NCBI GenBank assembly: GCA_016841125.1
Contig: JAENZU010000002.1
Location: 1-26,853 of the forward strand
Source of the DNA: Melioribacter sp.
Lineage (GTDB): Bacteria; Bacteroidota; Ignavibacteria; Ignavibacteriales; Melioribacteraceae
Reading direction: 5' to 3'
Length of the DNA: 26,853 nucleotides
The stretch's first letter is position 1. Each line of letters begins with the position of its first letter. Both the position numbers and the translations under genes were made by a program. Shown here piece after piece: positions 16,732-25,062 of the stretch. Under the pieces are notes generated by a model. That model made no database searches, was not told where the DNA came from, and saw only the letters and a list, made by a program, of their open reading frames with translations.

Positions 16732-18810
16732 ATGAGACTATTACTTTACGAAAAGTTTCTAGACTCCTATTCGAATCTACCAAAAGAGATTCAGAAAAAG
16801 GTTATGAACTTTGTACAGAAGTTCAAAACAGATTCTACTGTACATTCAATAAACCTTGAACCAATTGTCTCGTTCAAAGATCAGAGTCTTAGAACTGCAA
16901 GAATTGATCTTAAATATAGGGCGATAATTCACGTCCCGAACTCCGGAGATTATTGTCATTTATTATGGGTAGACAATCATGATGAAGCTATGGCTTGGGC
17001 TGAGAATAAAGTTTTCCAGTGGAATGAGCAGACTCAAACACACCAAGTATACGAGTATACCGAACCCAAAAAAGCAGAGAGTGAAGATGCAGATAGAGAA
17101 ACTTTCTGTAATCAGTTTAGGGACGAACAACTATTAAGTATTGGTGTTCCATATCCGCTTCTGCCAAGTGTTAAAATGATCAACAATTTAGATGATCTCG
17201 AGGCTCTTGAAAAATATATCCCGCAGCAAGCTTTTGAAAATCTCTATTATCTTTTAGACGGAATCAATATAGATGAAGTCATTTATGAAATTGAACAAGG
17301 CAAGATCAAAGAGGATGACCAGACCTCTCAAGTCGATTCTGCCAATAACCAGCGAGCCTTCTTTGAAATTAAAGATGATACTGATGTTGAGGAATTCTTA
17401 AGCGGTGATCTAAGCAAGTGGAAGATTTTTCTGCATCCGTCACAGCGCAATTTGGTCAACAAGAATTACAATGGTTCTTACAAAGTAACCGGAGCTGCTG
17501 GTACTGGTAAAACGGTCGTGGCAATGCACAGATTAAAAAAACTTTGTCCGGAAACAAACAGAAGCAACTCCATACTATTTACAACCTTCACCAAAAGTCT
17601 CGTAAAAAACCTTAAGGAGCTGATTAGAACTCTGGGTGTCGACCTTAACAAAGTTGTAATCAATAATGTCCACCGATTCATCGTTGAGAATGCAAAAGAG
17701 TTATCCTTGATAGAACCTGATGCAAAGATTGTTGAATTTGAAGATAAGAAGTACAAAGAGAATATATGGAAAGAGGTTGTCGAGTATATGCTTTCCGAAT
17801 TTGATATCGACTTTTTAATTAGAGAATATGAAGAAGTTATTCTATTTCATAATGTCAAAATTAAGGAAGAATATCTTTCAGTCCCTCGTATCGGAATGGA
17901 AATCCCTATGGGAAGGAGGGATCGCCTTAAAGTTTGGGATCTGATGGAATACTTTATGGACATTAAGAACGCTTCAAAGATCTACTATCTTGATGAGATA
18001 ACAAACTTACTTACAGACTACTATTCCAAGAACCCGGAAAAACCATTCGAATATATTATCGCCGATGAAATTCAAGACTTTTCGGATGTCGAGCTGCGCC
18101 TTCTTCGCTCAATGACTGCTGAAAAACCGAACGATCTTTTCTTAGTGGGAGATCCTCTGCAGAAGATCTATTCCAGAAACTTAAACTTTTCTCGATCTGG
18201 AATTAATATTAGAGGTAGAAAAAGTACCCGTCTTAAATTCAATTACCGGACTACTGAAGAAATTAAACGCAGTGCTGTTTCCGTGATAAAAGAGATCGCT
18301 TACGATAACTTTGATGGCGGAGATGAAAGCAAATCCGGTTATATCTCTATTATGCATGGAGAAAAACCGAGTTATGAAATCCTCAAAAGCACTGCCGAAA
18401 TGAATGAATCTCTCTTTTCAAAGATTGAAGTACTTATTAAGAGCGAAGATTTATCATTTAATGAGATCTGTATCGGGTCAAGGACCAATAGAACACTTAA
18501 TGAAGTTAAGAAGTACCTGCACAGTCAAAAGATTCCATACTACGATCTGCCTCATGGTGTTGGAGATAAGGCGGGTGTTATGCTTTCAACATTCCACAAC
18601 ATGAAAGGTCTAGAATTCAAGTCAGTTATTCTTTACGATGTATCTGAGAATACTGTGCCCCATAAATTTCACACATTTGATTCACTAACCGAATCAGAAA
18701 AACAAAACTACATAAAATCAGAAAGAGCTTTACTCTACGTGGCTATGACCCGAGCTATTAAATACCTATCAATAATAGGGGTTGGCAACGCATCAAAATT
18801 CATAGATTAG
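16732..18810 (+). CDS. UvrD-like SF1 helicase with N-terminal ParE/RelE-like domain
   Basis: 692 residues, starting 4 bases after the previous stop with no evident ribosome binding site. Residues 1-95 have the ParE/RelE toxin-fold pattern (LYEKFLDSYSNLPKEIQKKV, then LKYRAIIHV and LLWVDNHDEAMAWA). This domain is known at the N-terminus of some UvrD-like helicases and need not be toxic. The helicase part has Walker A GAAGTGKT (254-261), DEIQ (445-448) in place of DEAQ, GDPLQKIYSRN, motif IV FNYRTTEE (about 503-510), motif V LSTFHNMKGLEFKSVIL, and VAMTRA (670-675). UvrD-type enzymes move 3' to 5' on single-stranded DNA. As the last gene of the operon it probably works with the other helicases. 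No antitoxin gene lies next to it. Confidence 0.93.
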   Translation: MRLLLYEKFLDSYSNLPKEIQKKVMNFVQKFKTDSTVHSINLEPIVSFKDQSLRTARIDLKYRAIIHVPNSGDYCHLLWVDNHDEAMAWAENKVFQWNEQTQTHQVYEYTEPKKAESEDADRETFCNQFRDEQLLSIGVPYPLLPSVKMINNLDDLEALEKYIPQQAFENLYYLLDGINIDEVIYEIEQGKIKEDDQTSQVDSANNQRAFFEIKDDTDVEEFLSGDLSKWKIFLHPSQRNLVNKNYNGSYKVTGAAGTGKTVVAMHRLKKLCPETNRSNSILFTTFTKSLVKNLKELIRTLGVDLNKVVINNVHRFIVENAKELSLIEPDAKIVEFEDKKYKENIWKEVVEYMLSEFDIDFLIREYEEVILFHNVKIKEEYLSVPRIGMEIPMGRRDRLKVWDLMEYFMDIKNASKIYYLDEITNLLTDYYSKNPEKPFEYIIADEIQDFSDVELRLLRSMTAEKPNDLFLVGDPLQKIYSRNLNFSRSGINIRGRKSTRLKFNYRTTEEIKRSAVSVIKEIAYDNFDGGDESKSGYISIMHGEKPSYEILKSTAEMNESLFSKIEVLIKSEDLSFNEICIGSRTNRTLNEVKKYLHSQKIPYYDLPHGVGDKAGVMLSTFHNMKGLEFKSVILYDVSENTVPHKFHTFDSLTESEKQNYIKSERALLYVAMTRAIKYLSIIGVGNASKFID

Positions 18811-18856
18811 GTTATTTATTATTTACAAATGTGGAATTCTATTTCTAAACTTTCAA

Positions 18857-18862
18857 AAGGAG
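18857..18862 (+). promoter_or_regulatory. Ribosome binding site that fixes the LRR gene start
   Basis: AAGGAG lies 5 bases before the ATG at 18868. The in-frame ATG at 18829 has no such site, so translation most likely begins at 18868. Confidence 0.75.
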
Positions 18863-18867
18863 CAATA

Positions 18868-19917
18868 ATGAACTTATCCGCAAACTCTAACGATCACAAA
18901 ACGGAAAACTGGATTAAAGAACTCTGGAAGTGGGCTGATGATAACAATATCCCAGACCTTACGGTTGAGGGATATTCGGAAACCTGGGGCAATGAAGTGG
19001 CTTCTGATTTTTATGAATATGGTTTGCCCAGAGATAAAAAGAAATTATTAGAAATCGGAAAATTAAATCTGGCGTCTATGAATCTCTCTCAATTGGATAG
19101 AAGCATTGGGAATCTGACAAATATATCTAGTTTATATCTTGAAAATAATAAATTAGTTGATTTACCTGCTTCGATCGGAAATTTAACAAATTTATCTGAA
19201 TTGTTTTTACCATATAATAACTTGGTAAATCTCCCTGAAAGTATAGGTGATTTGAATAGACTCCCTGCTATTGATTTGAGAAATAACAACTTAACAACTT
19301 TACCAAAAGAATTTAATAAATTAACAAATTTGGAAACCCTTAATCTAGAATCTAATAATTTAATTCAAATCCCAGACGCAGTCTTTGAATTACCTAATCT
19401 AATGGTTCTAAGTTTAAGCAACAATTCAATTAGAGATATTCCACCTAAAATCATTCAATTGAAAGAGTTAAGATATTTAGAGCTAAGTGGAAATTTAATT
19501 GAAGATGTTCCAACCTATCTCGCCCAAATGGAGAATCTCCGCCATTTGGGATTAAGCAACAATAATATTAGCCTGATTCCATTGTATTTGGTCAAAATGA
19601 AAAATTTGGAAGCTCTTTATTTAAGCAATAATAAATTTAATAAATTTCCCCAGCTCTTAACGGGACTAACAAATTTATGTCACTTGGATTTGTCATCAAA
19701 TAACATATCCAGTATCCCAGATCAAATTTGGCGCTTAGATAAATTATACTCATTAAATTTGTCTAATAACAATTTGACTAGAATTCCACGCAGCATTGGA
19801 GATCTAAAAAATCTCGATTATCTAGATATAACGGATAATCAAATAAAATCCTTACCTCGCTCAATTAAAAAATTGAAAAACCTTAGTTCTTTTTATTATG
19901 AAAATAATTTATTCTAA
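18868..19917 (+). CDS. Leucine-rich repeat protein, cytoplasmic
   Basis: 349 residues from the ATG at 18868, chosen because AAGGAG precedes it; the longer form from 18829 would add 13 residues. There is no signal peptide or membrane segment, so it is likely cytoplasmic. Residues 1-80 form a non-repeat head (TENWIKELWKWADDNNIPD). From residue 81 to the end there are twelve 23-residue repeats of the form xxLxNLxxLxLxxNxLxxIPxxI, the last one incomplete. This length and the Pro after the N-x-L segment match the typical bacterial class that forms a curved protein-binding solenoid. No catalytic domain is attached. It sits 57 bases after the helicase operon on the same strand and 101 bases before the reverse transcriptase. 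A sensor or adaptor role is possible, but nothing in the sequence names a partner. Confidence 0.92.
   Translation: MNLSANSNDHKTENWIKELWKWADDNNIPDLTVEGYSETWGNEVASDFYEYGLPRDKKKLLEIGKLNLASMNLSQLDRSIGNLTNISSLYLENNKLVDLPASIGNLTNLSELFLPYNNLVNLPESIGDLNRLPAIDLRNNNLTTLPKEFNKLTNLETLNLESNNLIQIPDAVFELPNLMVLSLSNNSIRDIPPKIIQLKELRYLELSGNLIEDVPTYLAQMENLRHLGLSNNNISLIPLYLVKMKNLEALYLSNNKFNKFPQLLTGLTNLCHLDLSSNNISSIPDQIWRLDKLYSLNLSNNNLTRIPRSIGDLKNLDYLDITDNQIKSLPRSIKKLKNLSSFYYENNLF
19108..19914 (+). repeat. Twelve tandem 69-base leucine-rich-repeat units
   Basis: In-frame coding repeats of 23 codons within the LRR gene. The protein consensus is tight (Leu, Asn and Ile/Pro positions). The DNA units are diverged but share AT-rich words such as aataataa and aaatttg. 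The last unit is truncated by the stop codon. Confidence 0.8.
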
Positions 19918-19957
19918 GGATAGTTGATAATTTGGATAAGATTCTAGAACGCTATCC
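19918..19957 (+). repeat. Short inverted repeat GGATAG/CTATCC between LRR and RT genes
   Basis: GGATAG (19918-19923) directly follows the LRR stop codon and CTATCC lies at 19952-19957, giving a 6-base perfect stem with a 28-base loop. It has no T-run after it, so it is a poor terminator. The short stem could be chance. Confidence 0.3.
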
Positions 19958-20018
19958 GATGTTAGAATTATTTTTATCGCAATGAGTCTATTAATTAAAC
20001 ACAATCACTGAGATAAAT

Positions 20019-21686
20019 TTGGATCACTCAAAAATATTAATGGAAGCAATATCAGAAGAGTCACTACAGAACTCTTTTGATTTCGCAATTTATGACCGCA
20101 TAAAAAGGGAGTGTTTCTACAACCCAATAGAAATAAACTATGCCATAAAGAATAGGAAGAAGATCATTGCAGAAGTTCACTTTGACATACAACACCCTTC
20201 ATCATATATTCAAAGAACCGCTTTCTGTTTTTATGCTCCCAAGACAAAGCTTACTTTTAGAAGAATGATCTACATCCCCATTAAGGATTTAATTATCAGA
20301 TATTCGGTTTTTTATCAGATAGCAAAACAACTTGACGCGAAGCTTATTGAGAATTGTTTTTCAAATCGACTTGAAAGAGACAGTGCAAAAAAGCAATTTC
20401 TTCAAGATTATGCGGAAAATGGACATCCTAATTGGTGTAATTGGCAGCACCAAAAATGCGAGGGGGATTCCGTGCTGCTCAAAACAGATATATCCTCCTA
20501 CTATGATTCCATTTCGCACAATTATTTATCTACTATGGTTGCCAATGATCTCAATATACCGATTGAATCCAAGTTCATGAACTTGTTCATTAAAATTTTA
20601 CAGATACCGATTGTCGCATATTCAACTAAAACCAAGAAAATAAATTCTCAATCCACCATACAGCAAGGACTTGCAATTGGAAATAATTGTGATGGTTTTA
20701 TTGCGAACCTTTATCTAAATGATACTGATCATTTAATGGAATCACTACCAAATATTTCATATGGCAGATATGTTGATGATATTAGAATTTTTGCCAAGAA
20801 TCGTGTTGCCGCGATGCATTCAATGAGAATTCTGCAAGAAAATTTATTGGGGAAAGGTCTGAATTTAAATGGGGCAAAAACTGAATTAGCAGAGGACAAA
20901 GAAAGTAAATTACAAATAGCAAGTAAAGTTCCTTCACCAACTGGTGAAGAAGAAAATGAATATAGGGAAGCACTTAATTCTCAACTAAAAGGCAAAATTG
21001 ACAAACAACTTTTTGAGTTTAATGAAACATTCAAAGCAAAACCCGACTTCCTGGAGATATTTGACGAGAAAGATTCTAGGGCAAAAGACTATTGCAAATA
21101 TTTGAGCACAAAGGATGAATCCGATGAATTTAAGTTTGTAAAATTAAAAGAAAGAAATCTTGATCACATCTATTCAATTTCAGAAATCATCAAAAAATGG
21201 CAAGGTGCATCAAAACATGCAAGTTGGTTACTAATTGAAAGTGCATTTTATAACAAAGTTCTTAAAAATGTTAGACAAGAAGCCAAAAAGCAAATTATCT
21301 CTCTTCTTAAAAGCAAAGAGGTATCCTCGTATGCTAAATATCGAATTCTTCACCATTTACTGAAACGACGCAACAATAGTAATCATAGTAATTTTTTAAA
21401 ACAACTAAACAAGAAGTATAAAGATTCAATTTATGAACTGATTCCAACATTCTTAGATTATCCGTCTCTCGAACTAAACATTTTTGCTCTAATTCTAATA
21501 AAATACAAATGTACGAGCAAAGAATTTTTTCTTAATGAGATTGAAGACTTGAAAGTGACATCAAAGAAATCGGAACCAATACCTGAGTTTATGGACGATG
21601 CAATTGACATGATCAAAAAAATCAGATCATTCAAAGAAGGGATTTATATAAAGAATCATTACAAAATTGACAATTATGCTTCCTAA
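20019..21686 (+). CDS. Reverse transcriptase, UG/Abi (defence-associated RT) type
   Basis: 555 residues from a TTG start at 20019; no ATG lies upstream in frame before a stop at 19992, and an ATG at 20040 would drop 7 residues. Palm motifs are complete: motif A LLKTDISSYYDSI with D157, motif B QQGLAIGNNCDGFIANLYL from Q215, motif C YVDD (251-254), and motif D GLNLNGAKTE. No maturase, Cas1 or group II intron features are visible, and no retron msr/msd is obvious. After about residue 290 the protein continues for ~265 residues, mostly helical (EIIKKWQGASKHASWLLIES; repeated LLK-type helices), like the helical-repeat tails of UG/Abi RTs. Those families (DRT, AbiA, AbiK) act in phage defence. It lies between an LRR gene and a small unknown gene on the same strand. 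RT identity is certain; the exact DRT/UG type could not be assigned. Confidence 0.95.
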   Translation: MDHSKILMEAISEESLQNSFDFAIYDRIKRECFYNPIEINYAIKNRKKIIAEVHFDIQHPSSYIQRTAFCFYAPKTKLTFRRMIYIPIKDLIIRYSVFYQIAKQLDAKLIENCFSNRLERDSAKKQFLQDYAENGHPNWCNWQHQKCEGDSVLLKTDISSYYDSISHNYLSTMVANDLNIPIESKFMNLFIKILQIPIVAYSTKTKKINSQSTIQQGLAIGNNCDGFIANLYLNDTDHLMESLPNISYGRYVDDIRIFAKNRVAAMHSMRILQENLLGKGLNLNGAKTELAEDKESKLQIASKVPSPTGEEENEYREALNSQLKGKIDKQLFEFNETFKAKPDFLEIFDEKDSRAKDYCKYLSTKDESDEFKFVKLKERNLDHIYSISEIIKKWQGASKHASWLLIESAFYNKVLKNVRQEAKKQIISLLKSKEVSSYAKYRILHHLLKRRNNSNHSNFLKQLNKKYKDSIYELIPTFLDYPSLELNIFALILIKYKCTSKEFFLNEIEDLKVTSKKSEPIPEFMDDAIDMIKKIRSFKEGIYIKNHYKIDNYAS

Positions 21687-21761
21687 AATTGGAAGTGATT
21701 ATATAGTATTAGCTTAAATATTGATTTATTTTTTACAGTTGGATTGGTCACATAATTTATT

Positions 21762-21767
21762 GGAGGT
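21762..21767 (+). promoter_or_regulatory. Strong ribosome binding site GGAGGT
   Basis: GGAGGT lies 6 bases before the ATG at 21774. It supports the small downstream ORF as a real, efficiently translated gene. Confidence 0.75.
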
Positions 21768-21773
21768 AAAAAC

Positions 21774-22097
21774 ATGACAGTTTCTCAGACAGCTCAGAAT
21801 CTGATTATTGATTTGGAGAAGTATCAAGAAAGGGTAAATTCCCGGGATTTAAGTCTCCTTAATAATAATGAATTCCAATTAGAAACGATTAAAGATGAAC
21901 GTTTTTGGACGAACTGGACAAAAGAAGTAATTGAATTTTTTAGACAAATAAATTTCATCAAAGGCTACCTCAATGTAAATGCCCTATATCAAGACTTTTT
22001 GGATGATCAACAAGAAATCACTTTTGATGAAGGTGTTCATCAAATAGTAAAAGAGTTAAAAAAATGTTTGGCCAACAAAAGTGAAGTAGGGGAGTAG
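21774..22097 (+). CDS. Small hypothetical protein (107 aa) downstream of the RT
   Basis: The ATG has an excellent GGAGGT site 6 bases upstream, 87 bases after the RT stop. The 107-residue product is acidic and aromatic-rich, appears mostly helical (LIIDLEKYQERV; FWTNWTKEVIEFFRQINFI; FDEGVHQIVKELKKCL), and has no signal peptide, membrane segment, metal site or other recognised motif. A single Cys lies near the C-terminus. I do not recognise the family. Its position suggests an accessory partner or immunity-type protein for the RT, because several defence RTs travel with a small ORF, but that is inference. Its stop is 169 bases from the convergent end of the minus-strand helicase gene. Confidence 0.8.
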   Translation: MTVSQTAQNLIIDLEKYQERVNSRDLSLLNNNEFQLETIKDERFWTNWTKEVIEFFRQINFIKGYLNVNALYQDFLDDQQEITFDEGVHQIVKELKKCLANKSEVGE

Positions 22098-22266
22098 ATA
22101 TGCATTAGAGTTTCCAATTGAAGGTATACCCATCGAATTTTTCATAAAAGCAGCCCATCAAGAACTGATTGTTTCTTCTATTTCATTTTCAAAAAACATT
22201 CCGATCTTCTGATGTCTAAATTCAATATTATAAAATATCAATGCATGGAATTCAAAGTCATAACTT

Positions 22267-25044
22267 TTAATCATTGGTTATTTCCAAAACTCTATTGACA
22301 CAATAATCAAGGGAATCTCTTATTTCATAAGCCCAAAAACGCACAACTTTCCAACCTAAGTTCTGCAATCTTTGATTTCTTACAATGTCAGATTTTAACC
22401 TTTCACCAGTCCAGTCAGTGTGGAACTGCTTGCCATCTACTTCAATGTCTAGCTTTAAAGTTTCGGTAACTATTGCAATATCCAATCTATATTGTCCTTC
22501 AGTGTATTGCTGCATTAGATTTAACCCCACATCTTTGAGAGCTTTTGCTAATATAAATTCGTACTCAGATTCAGATTTTTCTTCAATACTTTGTATTTTG
22601 CCAGAAGTAAGGTCATTAACATATTCTGCAAATTTTTTATAGTGCTGAATATCAGAATTCAGACAAGCCTCTTTATTACCAATAATAATTAGTTTTGCTC
22701 TAGCTCTTGTAATTGCTACATTTAACAGATTATCTGTGTCTTCAAGGTAAAACTTTGGTCCTTTAGGAATTTGGTTAGCAATTACTGGAGAGTAAATAAT
22801 AATATCTTTCTCATCACCTTGAAATTTTACAATAGTCTCAACCATTACTCTAATTTTTTCTAAGTCCGAAAGTTTCTGATTTAATTGATATCGAATTTTG
22901 TTTTTCTGTGCTCTAAAGGGGGTAACAATTCCCAATGTACCTGAAAACGATTTATTTCGAATAATCTCTAATGTGTTTTGAACAACTAAATTTATCTCCT
23001 CAGAGATGTAAGCCCCAGCATTATTTGTTTGTTTAATGTCACCTTTGACATCTAACCACTGAATTGCAAATTCATCTTTATTAGTTTGAGGATGCAAATT
23101 TCTGTAGTCAGTTGATACAACCAATTTTCCCTTGTACCATTTGTGATAATTTTTGGAAAAATTAATTATATCCGCATGCGATCTAAAGTGCTCTTTTAGC
23201 CAAATAATCTGATTTTGTGAAACTACTAATTCTGCTAAATCATAAAATGAATTTTCTACATAATTGAAAGTGGGAGATATTTCATATTTATTTAATAGTT
23301 TCGCCGAAAGATTATTCTCCATCGTTGTTATATGCTTTAGTTGATAGGGATCTCCCAAAACAACGACCCGTTTAGCACGAAATAAAAGTGGTATAACTGA
23401 TGCGATATCACATTGACTGGCTTCGTCAATTATTAAAACGTCGAAAAACCCCTCTACTAAAGGTATATGACCACGGCTAGAAAGATTAACTACAGACCAA
23501 CTTGTTAAAAATTCAGAAATGTCTTTTTGCAGTTTCTCCCTTTGAGAGATATAATAAATAAAATCTTTCTTCGCCAATTTTCCACTAATAAGAATCTTGA
23601 GAACTGAGATAAATTCTGCTAGGATTTTTCTTTTTTTATCACTCAATTTTGAGGGGAGTGATTCTATGAATAGGTTTAAATACTCGTTGGAATATCTTCT
23701 TAAATTTGAGTTTATTAATTCAAGTTTATCAACTAAACTTTCAAAATTATCAAAATTTTGAATGTCCTTTAATATTTTAAAGTATTTACAAATTATTCGA
23801 ATATCATGTTTTAATAAATCATTCATTGTTATTTTATTGTGTTTTATTGCTCTCCTGACTTTCACCCTCAAATTATTATTTTGTTTTGAGAAGGCTTCAA
23901 TTTGGGGAAGTCTCTTATTTATTTTATTGCGTGCATCTCTGAGATTTTCAATCTTCTTATGTGCTTTATCCCTTTCCTTGACTAAATTATCAAGTTTGTT
24001 TTCGAGGCTGTTAAGTTTAGAAGTTATTTCTATACTTGGATCGGATTCTGTTAACCACTTTAAATAGTTAATAAATTGAATCCTTAGGTCGTTTTTTTCA
24101 TCATCTTCTTTGCCGAGTCTAATTACAAATGTCTTGTCAGTAATCTGTCTAAACTTTTCTTCAACCACTTTTACAGCTTTATGATTTTTGCTTGCAAATA
24201 AAACTTTTTGATTATTTAAAGTAGTGTTTATGATTATTGAAGCGACTACTTGAGATTTCCCGGTTCCCGGTGGTCCAGTTACAACGGTAACCTTATTTTG
24301 AAAAGATGAGATTACAGTTTTTTTTTGATTCTCATTAAGCTCAAATATTTCATATAATTTTGGATGGAAATCATTTTCTTTAAAGTCACTCGTTCCACTG
24401 ATAAAATATTTTAAGCACGATGATTTCATTTCCGAGATATTTCTTTGAATCAATTGGTTGAGTTCTTCAAATAGCCCTTGTGTGTATTTCATTTTGTCAG
24501 AATAATAAATCGCACCGAAAAAATCGATATATAATTCCGGAGAGTCCTTTCGAGTTTTGAGTGATGGAAAATGCTTTAAAAGTTGGTCTCCCAAATTCTT
24601 TAAATTATTATTTTCGAATGTGAATCCGTTAAGGTTAATATCTTCACTAAAATTTTTTATTACCTCATTTTCCACTCCCAATTTATTAAGTGTATCTCTA
24701 CTGATCTTAGGCATTAAATTGTTTATATCTAACTCCACATTTTTTTCGTTATCATAACCTAATGAGAAAAAAAATACTGGTTGAATAATATGCTTCTCTT
24801 TATCAACTAAAGTAGGATAACCATACCAAAATGAGGAATTTGGAAAATTATTTAACGAATTAATAATAAATTCTTTTATATCGCTGTGCTCAGTTTCGCT
24901 AAAAGTAATCGGATCCCTAGCGGTTAATTCTTCTTTAATTTTAAAATATTCTCTTGTTTTTGATTTATAATCCGCAAAGATAGAATCAAACCCATCCTCA
25001 AAAACGCAATCTTTATAGTACTGTAAAAAGTTTTTTGTGTTCAA
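22267..25044 (-). CDS. SF1 helicase (UPF1/DNA2-like) with C-terminal DUF559-type nuclease
   Basis: 925 residues from a TTG start, preceded by AGGTG 4 bases upstream; the nearby ATG is followed at once by a stop. Residues 1-250 form an unassigned N-terminal region. The helicase has Walker A GPPGTGKS (257-264), DEASQCD (540-546), GDPYQLKHIT, motif IV HFRSH, PFRAQ, KFQGDEKDIIIYS, and VAITRAR (776-782). About 275 residues separate Walker A from DEAS and include a charged coiled-coil stretch (about 340-390). The C-terminus has a Vsr/DUF559-like nuclease pattern: RLDIAI with D855, then E868, D870, H875 in IEVDGKQFH, a basic helix, and LGWKVVRFW. Such helicase-nuclease fusions are common in defence islands (for example Hhe-like and Mokosh-like proteins). 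It is the last gene of a three-gene minus-strand unit, 18 bases after the membrane coiled-coil gene. Confidence 0.94.
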   Translation of the reverse strand: MNTKNFLQYYKDCVFEDGFDSIFADYKSKTREYFKIKEELTARDPITFSETEHSDIKEFIINSLNNFPNSSFWYGYPTLVDKEKHIIQPVFFFSLGYDNEKNVELDINNLMPKISRDTLNKLGVENEVIKNFSEDINLNGFTFENNNLKNLGDQLLKHFPSLKTRKDSPELYIDFFGAIYYSDKMKYTQGLFEELNQLIQRNISEMKSSCLKYFISGTSDFKENDFHPKLYEIFELNENQKKTVISSFQNKVTVVTGPPGTGKSQVVASIIINTTLNNQKVLFASKNHKAVKVVEEKFRQITDKTFVIRLGKEDDEKNDLRIQFINYLKWLTESDPSIEITSKLNSLENKLDNLVKERDKAHKKIENLRDARNKINKRLPQIEAFSKQNNNLRVKVRRAIKHNKITMNDLLKHDIRIICKYFKILKDIQNFDNFESLVDKLELINSNLRRYSNEYLNLFIESLPSKLSDKKRKILAEFISVLKILISGKLAKKDFIYYISQREKLQKDISEFLTSWSVVNLSSRGHIPLVEGFFDVLIIDEASQCDIASVIPLLFRAKRVVVLGDPYQLKHITTMENNLSAKLLNKYEISPTFNYVENSFYDLAELVVSQNQIIWLKEHFRSHADIINFSKNYHKWYKGKLVVSTDYRNLHPQTNKDEFAIQWLDVKGDIKQTNNAGAYISEEINLVVQNTLEIIRNKSFSGTLGIVTPFRAQKNKIRYQLNQKLSDLEKIRVMVETIVKFQGDEKDIIIYSPVIANQIPKGPKFYLEDTDNLLNVAITRARAKLIIIGNKEACLNSDIQHYKKFAEYVNDLTSGKIQSIEEKSESEYEFILAKALKDVGLNLMQQYTEGQYRLDIAIVTETLKLDIEVDGKQFHTDWTGERLKSDIVRNQRLQNLGWKVVRFWAYEIRDSLDYCVNRVLEITND

Positions 25045-25048
25045 AATA

Positions 25049-25053
25049 CACCT
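25049..25053 (-). promoter_or_regulatory. Ribosome binding site supporting a TTG start
   Basis: AGGTG on the minus strand lies 4 bases before the TTG at 25044. No usable ATG occurs in this frame near the start, so the site supports TTG initiation of the helicase-nuclease. Confidence 0.55.
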
Positions 25054-25062
25054 ACATTATTA

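Noticed and set aside
18829..18867. Thirteen-residue N-terminal extension of the LRR protein
   Set aside because: The ATG at 18829 has no ribosome binding site, while AAGGAG stands 5 bases before the ATG at 18868.
19932..19985. 17-codon ORF (TTG start) between LRR and RT genes
   Set aside because: Too short, no ribosome binding site and no recognised family; listed only as part of the intergenic region.
20019..21686. Retron or group II intron as the source of the RT
   Set aside because: No maturase or endonuclease domain, no intron boundary structure and no evident msr/msd inverted repeats flank the gene; the long helical tail fits UG/Abi RTs better.
21678..21695. CTTCC/GGAAG hairpin at the RT stop as a terminator
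   Set aside because: The stem is only 5 bases with no following T-run, and a same-strand gene follows 87 bases later.
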